From an uncultured Chloroflexaceae bacterium (GTDB lineage Bacteria > Chloroflexota > Chloroflexia > Chloroflexales > Chloroflexaceae), in contig CAKZQX010000653.1 of assembly GCA_937141995.1 (NCBI GenBank), forward strand, positions 1-6,276: a DNA stretch of 6,276 bases, in the 5' to 3' direction. Under the pieces are notes generated by a model. It was not told the origin of the DNA and ran no database searches. It worked only from the letters and a program-made list of their open reading frames with translations. The position numbers were made by a program, and so were the translations under genes. This document shows positions 1 through 4,627 of this stretch, piece after piece; position 1 is the first letter of the stretch, and each line of letters opens with the position of its first letter.

Positions 1-93
1 GCTGAGTGCGGCATCGTGTACCGCATCAGCGCCTCTACGCGGCATTACATCCACGTACCGATGTCTCCGCGCCGACAACATCCCTGTCATCCT

Positions 94-122
94 TTGCCTT
101 ACCGGAGTGAACTTGCTATAAT
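94..122 (+). promoter_or_regulatory. Sigma70-type promoter of the DUF4350-MoxR cluster
   Basis: A perfect TATAAT at 117-122 lies 17 bases downstream of TTGCCT at 94-99, which matches four of six consensus -35 bases. Transcription would start near 128-130 and give a leader of about 90 bases before the ATG at 219. The -10 box is flanked by perfect 5-base inverted arms, CTTGC (112-116) and GCAAG (123-127), which could be an operator or chance. No other clear promoter precedes the three plus-strand genes, so this one probably drives all of them. Confidence 0.75.
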
Positions 123-126
123 GCAA

Positions 127-160
127 GCGGTATTGGAGCGGTTCGCACAGTAAGTACCGC
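127..160 (+). other. Possible stem-loop at the 5' end of the leader
   Basis: GCGGTA (127-132) pairs with TACCGC (155-160). One G-U and one A-U pair extend the stem inward to 134/153, giving about eight pairs around an 18-base loop. It would begin almost exactly at the predicted transcription start, so it could protect the 5' end of the mRNA. No riboswitch class is recognisable, and the stem is short enough to be chance. Confidence 0.3.
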
Positions 161-218
161 CCATGCTGCCATCCTGCTGATACGTGACCACCGACCACCC
201 ATAGTTGAAACTGCTGCT

Positions 219-1406
219 ATGAAACAACGGCGCGATCTCCTCATTCTGCTGGTCCTTTTTGCCGCACTCGTAGGTTTTACCATCCTGGGACCGGGCCGCT
301 CACAAGACGATGGCTTGCGTAACAAAACGACAACCCACTCGAGTGGGGCGGGGGGGACCATGGCCCTGCTGCGCTGGACGCGGGCACTGGGCTATGATGC
401 ACGCCGACTTCAATATACCGATTTTGCATTGGACGAGCAGGCCGCCGCGCTCTTTATCCTTAATCCCACGGAACGCATTAGCCGACAACATGCCCTGACG
501 GTCCTGGAATGGGTCAAAGCCGGGGGCACACTGATCTTAGCCGATGATCGGGCAAGTTTTTTTAGCGAGACGGAAGAGATTCTGGCCGAACTGGAACTGA
601 CCCTCCGCGTTTATGATGAAGCGGCTGAAGCGGCGGCGGGGGGTATCTTCGAGGCCGCTATCGAGCGCGCACCGGTGTTGCAGCCGATCCTGAATGCGCC
701 ACCACTGCAAGAAGTGCTGGTGCAGACCAACCAGTTTATCGAGATTGAGCGGGAAGATGTGGCGCAATTGATCGGTCTGGGCGATGCACCGATACTGGTT
801 GGTGTCCGGCACGGCCAGGGCTATATCTATGTCAGTTCGGCGACCTACCCCTTCACCAACGCCGGGCTTGACGATGAGCGGAATGCTGATCTGGTGCTAA
901 ATCTGCTGCGACGCGTTCCGGATGGAGGGCGCATCCTGTTTGATGAGTATCATCACGGCTTCTTTACACCACCCTCACTGCGCTCGGTGGTTTTGAGCAA
1001 TCCCTGGGGTTGGGCACTGGTCTATGCGCTGGCGGTGCTGGTGGCCTACTTGATCCTGACGGGTCGCCGCTTTGGGCAACCGGTTCCGTTACGTGAAGAG
1101 GTCACGCTACGGAGCAGCGCCGAGTATGTCGAGAGTATGGCCGATCTGTTTCAGCGCGGCGGCAAGCGCAACTTTGTCCGCCGGCACTACTACATGGCCT
1201 TTAAGCGCCGGTTGGCACGGCCCTACGGCATTAACCCTAACCTCGACGACGAAGCCTTTGTGTCCGAGTTGTCCCGCCAGCGCGATGTTGATGCGACGGT
1301 CTTGCGGGGGCTACTGGATCGTCTGCGCCAGTCGCAGATCGGTGAGGAAGCGCTGCTGCGTGCGATTGCCGAGACAGATGGGGTTGAGGTGAAGCGGAAA
1401 GCGTAA
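219..1406 (+). CDS. DUF4350-like membrane protein
   Basis: Predicted 395-residue membrane protein of unknown biochemical role. A positively charged start (MKQRR) leads into a hydrophobic helix at about residues 6-23. A globular region follows at about 28-262, probably outside the cytoplasm, with an alternating strand/helix pattern (AALFIL near 76-81, GGTLILADD at 102-110) and a FDEYHHG motif at 241-247. A second helix spans about 263-281, and a basic helical tail of about 110 residues should be cytoplasmic. The N-terminal helix, ADD and FDEYHHG motifs, and the position beside a MoxR gene fit the DUF4350 family, which is seen in MoxR/DUF58/DUF4129 clusters. The ATG is chosen because the topology begins naturally there, although the ribosome binding site is poor. 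It is the first gene after the promoter at 94-122. The family call is from memory of motifs and context and the function is unknown; a GldG-like auxiliary role is only an analogy. Confidence 0.8.
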   Translation: MKQRRDLLILLVLFAALVGFTILGPGRSQDDGLRNKTTTHSSGAGGTMALLRWTRALGYDARRLQYTDFALDEQAAALFILNPTERISRQHALTVLEWVKAGGTLILADDRASFFSETEEILAELELTLRVYDEAAEAAAGGIFEAAIERAPVLQPILNAPPLQEVLVQTNQFIEIEREDVAQLIGLGDAPILVGVRHGQGYIYVSSATYPFTNAGLDDERNADLVLNLLRRVPDGGRILFDEYHHGFFTPPSLRSVVLSNPWGWALVYALAVLVAYLILTGRRFGQPVPLREEVTLRSSAEYVESMADLFQRGGKRNFVRRHYYMAFKRRLARPYGINPNLDDEAFVSELSRQRDVDATVLRGLLDRLRQSQIGEEALLRAIAETDGVEVKRKA

Positions 1407-1473
1407 GGCGCGAGGCAGGGGCGCAGTCGTCGGCACTGCGAAGTATTACTACACATTACGGAAAACAGAATCT
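1407..1473 (+). other. Short intergenic spacer with hairpin
   Basis: This 67-base gap between two co-directional genes contains a perfect 6-base inverted repeat, CGCAGT (1422-1427) and ACTGCG (1435-1440), around a 7-base loop. The sequence after it (AAGTATTACT) has no T-run, so it does not look like an intrinsic terminator. I see no convincing promoter. The hairpin could mark an mRNA processing or stability site, or be chance. A weak GGAAAA purine run near 1460 is the only ribosome binding candidate for the next gene. Confidence 0.35.
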
Positions 1474-2433
1474 ATGCGTGCATCGCTGCAACCAATGTTG
1501 GATCTGCTCGACGAGGGACTGCGTCTTTACCGACGCGGTTTTGTGGGCTTTGTGCTACTTGCGGCGCTCTGGCTGGTACCGGTTGCCATCGGGATCGGTT
1601 TGTCGATAGCGGCGATCCGGTTCTGGGGGGAAAATGCGTTACTGCTCTTGCTGCTGGGATGGATGCTGCTCCTGGTGCCGCTTGTGGGCTACCTGATCGG
1701 TGGTCTCAGCCGGGCCACGCTTGCGATTCAGCAGGAGCAACCTATCCGGGTAGCCCAGGCACTGGCAATCCCGCCCTTGCGCGTGGCGGGGATGGGCTGC
1801 TACAGTATTGTACTCTACATCATCACAAATATCCTCTTCTCAATCGTTTCAATAGCCTGCTTTTGTCCCCTCTATTTTGTTATGTTTGCGGGCTTCAGCG
1901 GGATCGGTGCATTTGCATCCGAAGCAGGCAATGTTGGCAGCATACTGGCGGTGATTGTGCGTGTGCTCCTCGTGCTGGTTATAATCCTGTTCTATGGTGC
2001 GAGCCTGGTGCTCAGCGGGGCAACGTATAGCGTGCTGGTCTACGGCATGCAGCCGTTTGTGCTGGAAAGCAATACAGCAGGTGAGACAATTCAGCGCAGT
2101 ATTGATCTGCTTACGTACCGGTTTGGCACAAACCTTCTGGCATTTGTGCTCACCAGCGCGATTTTCGGGGCGCTGACGGTTGCAGTAACGATTGCTATCG
2201 GAGTGTTACTACCGCTGCCGCTGTTCATCGCACTGGGGGAGGAGTCGCTGGTGGCACAGGGTGTAAGCGCCAGCGCATGGCTGTTGGGATTAATCGTCGT
2301 TATACCGCCAGTGCCTATCTGGATGGTGCTGCTCTACCAGCGCAATGTTGTGGCGCGCTATGGCACGGATCTGGCCGAGCGCATCGGCGCGGTAACCCGG
2401 CAACCGGCAGTCGGTAGTGAGCCTGACATCTGA
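1474..2433 (+). CDS. Polytopic membrane protein, GPDPase-membrane-domain-like
   Basis: A 319-residue, strongly hydrophobic integral membrane protein with roughly six membrane segments, near residues 25-48, 55-77, 107-140, 156-190, 217-253 and 267-288. Several of these are long enough to be paired or re-entrant helices. A short amphipathic N-terminus (LLDEGLRLYRR, residues 11-21) and a hydrophilic stretch at about 192-216 (QPFVLESNTAGETIQRSIDL) resemble the repeated 'glycerophosphoryl diester phosphodiesterase membrane domain' architecture, in which this kind of segment links helix groups. No catalytic phosphodiesterase domain is present, so enzymatic activity should not be assumed. It lies between the DUF4350-like gene and MoxR, ending 27 bases before the latter, so it is probably co-transcribed and may be a membrane partner of the ATPase. 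The start is the first ATG after the spacer and has only a weak upstream GGA. The family assignment is tentative; the membrane-protein call is firm. Confidence 0.8.
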   Translation: MRASLQPMLDLLDEGLRLYRRGFVGFVLLAALWLVPVAIGIGLSIAAIRFWGENALLLLLLGWMLLLVPLVGYLIGGLSRATLAIQQEQPIRVAQALAIPPLRVAGMGCYSIVLYIITNILFSIVSIACFCPLYFVMFAGFSGIGAFASEAGNVGSILAVIVRVLLVLVIILFYGASLVLSGATYSVLVYGMQPFVLESNTAGETIQRSIDLLTYRFGTNLLAFVLTSAIFGALTVAVTIAIGVLLPLPLFIALGEESLVAQGVSASAWLLGLIVVIPPVPIWMVLLYQRNVVARYGTDLAERIGAVTRQPAVGSEPDI

Positions 2434-2445
2434 CAATGAGTTATC

Positions 2446-2453
2446 GAGAGGGA
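2446..2453 (+). promoter_or_regulatory. Ribosome binding site of the MoxR gene
   Basis: GAGAGGGA ends 7 bases before the ATG at 2461 and is the best Shine-Dalgarno sequence in the plus-strand cluster. It decides the start at 2461 over the overlapping out-of-frame ATG at 2457-2459. The stronger site suggests that the ATPase is translated more efficiently than the two membrane proteins upstream. Confidence 0.75.
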
Positions 2454-2460
2454 TACATGC

Positions 2461-3408
2461 ATGATTGTTCAAGAGGTAACAGAGCGGATTCGGGCTGAGG
2501 CCGGCAAGGTACTGGTGGGACAGGAAGAACCGTTTACGTTTATTCTGGTGGCGCTCTTGACCGGCGGACATGTGTTGCTGGAGGGTGTCCCCGGCACTGC
2601 CAAAACCTTGATGGCAAAGACGCTGGCCCAACTGGTCCAGGCCGATTTTAAGCGCGTCCAGTTTACGCCCGACCTGATGCCTTCCGATGTGATTGGCACG
2701 CAGGTCTACGAGATGGGCTCAGGCCAGTTCCGGCTACGCAAGGGGCCGATCTTTACCCAGGTGCTGCTGGGAGACGAGATCAACCGCGCCCCCGCCAAAA
2801 CTCAGAGCGCCCTGTTGGAGGCGATGGAAGAACACCAGGTGACTATCGAAGGGCAGCGCATCGCTCTGCCGGAGCCCTTCTTTGTGCTGGCAACCCAGAA
2901 CCCGGTCGAGTACGAGGGCACCTACCCGTTGCCGGAGGCACAACTGGATCGCTTCCTCTTCAAGGTGCTAATCGACTACGCCCCACCAGAGGTAGAGATG
3001 GAGGTGCTGCGGCGCTACAACCAGGGCTTCGACGCGCATCACCTGGAGCAGGCCCGGTTGCAGCCGGTCATTACGCCGCAGATGCTGAAGGAGTGCCGCG
3101 CCGCCATTCGGGAGATCCAGGTAGACGACGGCATTATCAAATATATCTCCGACATTGTGCAGGAGAGTCGCCGGAGCCTGGATCTGGTACTGGGCGGTTC
3201 AATGCGCGCCAGTATTGCGCTGCTGCTCGCCGGCAAAACTTTTGCCGCGATGCAGGGCCGCCAGTATGTCAGTCCCGACGATATCAAATTCCTGGTGCGC
3301 CCGGTCTACCGCCACCGCATTATTCTCAAGCCGGAAGCCGAGATCGAGGGGCTAACCGCCGATACGGTGATGGGGCGCATCCTGGCGCGGGTCGAAGTTC
3401 CCCGGTAG
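2461..3408 (+). CDS. moxR: MoxR-family AAA+ ATPase
   Basis: A 315-residue cytoplasmic AAA+ ATPase of the MoxR (AAA_3) family, full length for the family. Walker A is GVPGTAKT (42-49), with the family-typical Ala before Lys. Walker B is VLLGDEIN (101-108) with D105-E106. Sensor 1 is in ATQNP (144-148), the arginine finger candidate is R164 in LDRFLF, and the sensor 2 region is GGSMRAS (245-251) with R249. The C-terminal helical lid covers about 200-310. MoxR proteins are known as oligomeric, chaperone-like ATPases that help mature or insert cofactors into partner complexes, often with a DUF58/VWA-domain adaptor. Here the partners in the cluster are two membrane proteins, and no DUF58 gene follows. 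The sensor 2 motif has Met where GxSPR is usual. The gene ends in TAG, with no T-run terminator directly after it. The family call is very secure; the substrate is unknown. Confidence 0.95.
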   Translation: MIVQEVTERIRAEAGKVLVGQEEPFTFILVALLTGGHVLLEGVPGTAKTLMAKTLAQLVQADFKRVQFTPDLMPSDVIGTQVYEMGSGQFRLRKGPIFTQVLLGDEINRAPAKTQSALLEAMEEHQVTIEGQRIALPEPFFVLATQNPVEYEGTYPLPEAQLDRFLFKVLIDYAPPEVEMEVLRRYNQGFDAHHLEQARLQPVITPQMLKECRAAIREIQVDDGIIKYISDIVQESRRSLDLVLGGSMRASIALLLAGKTFAAMQGRQYVSPDDIKFLVRPVYRHRIILKPEAEIEGLTADTVMGRILARVEVPR

Positions 3409-3462
3409 CGGACGCCGCCCGCGCCTATGAACGTTCCATGTTCCATCCGGACATCCGCTGCA

Positions 3463-3552
3463 CCGGCGTCCCGACTTGAGCCAGATCAGGCTTGCCTGGT
3501 AGTATGCCGCTGCTCCGCCAAGCATCCCACCGGCTCAAGCCGGGACTCCCGG
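3463..3552. repeat. Imperfect inverted repeat, possible three-way junction RNA
   Basis: GTCCCGACTTGAGCC (3468-3482) and GGCTCAAGCCGGGAC (3532-3546) pair along 15 bases with one mismatch at 3474/3540. This is A-C in the plus-strand RNA but an allowed G-U in the minus-strand RNA. After a small internal loop, CCGG at 3463-3466 and 3549-3552 adds four more pairs. The 49-base interior contains a hairpin CAGG-CTTG-CCTG (3487-3498, extendable to 3485-3500) and a weaker ATGC/GCAT hairpin (3504-3507 with 3522-3525), so the whole could fold as a three-way junction. It may be a terminator-like or stabilising 3' element of the ferritin message, a small RNA, or a repeat-family copy. No T-run accompanies it. 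Confidence 0.6.
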
Positions 3553-3588
3553 ACATTCATATCCGGACTGTTTGCTCAAACCTCAGCA

Positions 3589-3620
3589 GCGCGTCCCTCC
3601 CGGAAACAACGCGGACGCGC
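3589..3620. terminator. GC-rich hairpin, possible bidirectional terminator
   Basis: GCGCGTCC (3589-3596) and GGACGCGC (3613-3620) form a perfect 8-base GC-rich stem around a 16-base loop, between convergent genes. The position suits a terminator for either gene. There is no downstream T-run on either strand and the loop is large, so it is not a canonical intrinsic terminator. The structure is certain as sequence; the role is inferred. Confidence 0.4.
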
Positions 3621-3638
3621 AGAAGCGCATCCCTACCA

Positions 3639-3662
3639 GAACATTCCGATACACTAATGTTC
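3639..3662 (-). terminator. Stem-loop spanning the ferritin stop codon
   Basis: GAACATT (3639-3645) and AATGTTC (3656-3662) are perfect 7-base inverted arms with a 10-base loop. The stop codon of the minus-strand ferritin gene (3656-3654) lies at the stem/loop edge. The stem is AT-rich and lacks a T-run, so it is at best a weak terminator or a 3'-end stabiliser of the ferritin mRNA. Confidence 0.3.
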
Positions 3663-4154
3663 GCCCCGACGCACAGCCAACTGGCGATCCAGCATAATCA
3701 AAGCTGCCCCCTGACCACCGGTCATCTTGAGCAGTTCGACAATCTCAGTGGCGCTCTTCTCCTCCTCAACCTGCTCCTCGATAAACCAGTGCAGCATCAC
3801 CTGCGTAGGATAATCATTCTCGCGGGTTGCCAACTCATAGAGCCGGTTGATCAGTGCGGTTACGGCCTGTTCATTCTCCAGCGCCTTCTGAAAGACATCG
3901 AGAGGAGAATCAAAATCGGTGGGCGGCTGGGCAATCCCCTGGATAATCACCCGACCACCCCGATCATTGATAAATTCAAAAAACTTCATCGCGTGGGCAG
4001 CTTCTTCCTGGTACTGCACGCGCATCCAGTGGGCAAACCCCGAGAGGTTGAGCGTCTCACAGTAGGCAGCCATCGACAGGTAGAGATGCGCGGAAGCAAG
4101 TTCGTACTTGATCTGGTCATTGAGTGCATCTTGCAGCGTCTGACTTAGCGTCAT
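3654..4154 (-). CDS. ftnA: Bacterial non-haem ferritin (FtnA type)
   Basis: A 166-residue ferritin, the usual length for bacterial FtnA, and a four-helix-bundle subunit expected to assemble into a 24-mer cytoplasmic iron-storage cage. Ferroxidase residues are all visible: E18, E51 and H54 (in YQEEAAH) for the first iron site, E95 (in ENEQ) with E131 for the second, and Y25. E50, E127 and E130 match the third-site ligands of Escherichia coli FtnA, and Q128 is kept. The [10 protein letters not shown] segment (114-123) is the conserved stretch before the last ligands, and no haem-binding Met as in bacterioferritin is evident at the equivalent place. The ATG at 4154 is preferred over an in-frame GTG at 4205 because AAAGGGAG (4170-4163) sits 8 bases upstream and a TATAAT promoter box lies between the two starts. 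The pseudo-receiver gene is upstream on the same strand, 57 bases away. No Fur box could be recognised with confidence. Confidence 0.93.
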   Translation of the reverse strand: MTLSQTLQDALNDQIKYELASAHLYLSMAAYCETLNLSGFAHWMRVQYQEEAAHAMKFFEFINDRGGRVIIQGIAQPPTDFDSPLDVFQKALENEQAVTALINRLYELATRENDYPTQVMLHWFIEEQVEEEKSATEIVELLKMTGGQGAALIMLDRQLAVRRGEH

Positions 4155-4162
4155 GCGGTATA

Positions 4163-4179
4163 CTCCCTTTCTGATTATA
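4163..4179 (-). promoter_or_regulatory. Ferritin -10 box and ribosome binding site
   Basis: Read on the minus strand, a perfect TATAAT (4179-4174) is followed three bases later by AAAGGGAG (4170-4163) and then the ATG at 4154. Transcription would start near 4167, giving a leader of only about 13 bases that overlaps the ribosome binding site. No good -35 hexamer is present at 16-18 bases spacing, so an activator or a chance match is possible. It suggests that ferritin can be transcribed independently of the gene upstream. Confidence 0.5.
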
Positions 4180-4211
4180 GCGAGAACCTGCGCTTCCCGA
4201 TTCACACCGAC

Positions 4212-4571
4212 CTATTCAGGATGCAGCAGGAATCCCATTGTTTCCCCAAGTACCTGCCCATCAACGGGCTCCTCCACAATGGCAATTGTCCAGTCGCTGG
4301 CGTAGGGCACCGCCTGGAGATCAATCATCGGCAGGGCGCTGACAATCACAATCGGAATGTTGGCGGTGGCATCCTCGGCGCGCAACGTCTGGATCACCTC
4401 CTCTTCCGGCGTCCCCAGGCCGGGCAGCGACACCACAAAGAGTTGCGGCATATCGCTTCCCAATTCGTTGGGAGATTGTGTCGTAACAGCATAGGCCTCG
4501 GTCGGGATCAGCGCCGCCAGGCGATCACGAACGGCGGCATCGGTGGCAACGACGGTAATCGGCGTAGTCAT
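4212..4571 (-). CDS. Degenerate response-regulator receiver-like protein
   Basis: A small 119-residue protein with the alternating hydrophobic strand/helix layout of a stand-alone CheY-like receiver domain: ITVVAT (5-10), QLFVVSLPG (43-51), IPIVIVSAL (72-80) and IAIVEEPVD (96-104). Alignment by eye to the family shows the phosphorylation machinery is missing. The acidic pair is A9-T10 (only D11 remains), the phospho-acceptor Asp is S48, and the invariant Lys before the conserved Pro is E101. S78 occupies the usual Thr/Ser site. It is therefore probably a pseudo-receiver acting by protein contact or binding something else, rather than by phosphotransfer. The ATG at 4571 is chosen over a TTG two codons earlier because GAGGAG (4586-4581) is 9 bases upstream. 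It lies between xylB and ferritin on the same strand. The receiver fold is likely; the partner and role are unknown. Confidence 0.75.
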   Translation of the reverse strand: MTTPITVVATDAAVRDRLAALIPTEAYAVTTQSPNELGSDMPQLFVVSLPGLGTPEEEVIQTLRAEDATANIPIVIVSALPMIDLQAVPYASDWTIAIVEEPVDGQVLGETMGFLLHPE

Positions 4572-4609
4572 AAGCAATCACTCCTCAACTTCCACTGACG
4601 GTGCTCCCG

Positions 4610-4618
4610 ATTCTAGCA
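4610..4618 (-). promoter_or_regulatory. Possible extended -10 promoter of the pseudo-receiver gene
   Basis: On the minus strand TGC followed by TAGAAT (4618-4610) forms an extended -10 element in the 56-base gap after xylB. It is about 39 bases upstream of the ATG at 4571, with GAGGAG at 4586-4581 between. No clear -35 hexamer is seen, as expected for some extended -10 promoters. The match is one base from consensus in the hexamer and could be chance. Confidence 0.4.
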
Positions 4619-4627
4619 CAGGCAGCG

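Larger units (their letters stand above)
1..218. other. Leader and upstream intergenic region
   Basis: No gene could be supported here. One plus-strand frame is open from base 1 to a TAA at 151-153 and could in principle be the tail of an upstream gene. Its translation is rich in His, Pro and Arg, resembles nothing I recognise, and runs straight through the consensus promoter. On the minus strand an ATG at 90-88 opens a frame running off the left edge, with a weak purine run just upstream, but its product is also unrecognisable. The region holds a strong promoter (94-122), a stem-loop in the leader (127-160), and a perfect tandem 7-mer (GACCACC twice, 186-199) shortly before the first gene. 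Confidence 0.5.
3409..3653. other. Convergent intergenic region rich in inverted repeats
   Basis: These 245 bases separate the MoxR gene from the ferritin gene, which is read towards it. I find no credible gene: a plus-strand frame at 3427-3657 lacks a ribosome binding site and has low-complexity Ser/Arg/Pro content. The region instead holds several inverted repeats (3463-3552, 3589-3620 and 3639-3662), an 8-base palindrome GAACGTTC (3429-3436), a tandem GTTCCAT pair (3433-3446), and repeats of CCGGAC (3447, 3549 and 3563). Its likely job is to end transcription from both sides, possibly with a structured RNA or a small mobile repeat as the source of the symmetry. Confidence 0.7.

Noticed and set aside
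1..90. Minus-strand ATG at 90 reading off the left edge
   Set aside because: Only 30 codons are visible with no recognisable motif; the purine run is weak and the start would abut the plus-strand -35 box.
1..153. Open frame from the left edge ending in TAA at 151
   Set aside because: The translation is unrecognisable, and the frame crosses a consensus promoter and the predicted transcription start; fifty open codons in GC-rich DNA are unremarkable.
3427..3657. Small 76-codon plus-strand frame after MoxR
   Set aside because: There is no ribosome binding site, the composition is rich in Ser, Arg and Pro, and it runs through all the inverted repeats of the intergenic region.
3492..4148. Plus-strand open frame of 218 codons over the ferritin gene
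   Set aside because: It is a shadow of ferritin, whose ferroxidase ligands are all intact on the minus strand; the plus-strand translation is not recognisable.
4155..4205. GTG at 4205 as the ferritin start
   Set aside because: The extension contains a TATAAT box and the ribosome binding site for the ATG at 4154, and FtnA proteins begin at the equivalent of the later start.
4572..4577. TTG at 4577 as the pseudo-receiver start
   Set aside because: It is only 3 bases from GAGGAG, too close; the ATG at 4571 is better spaced and a more usual codon.
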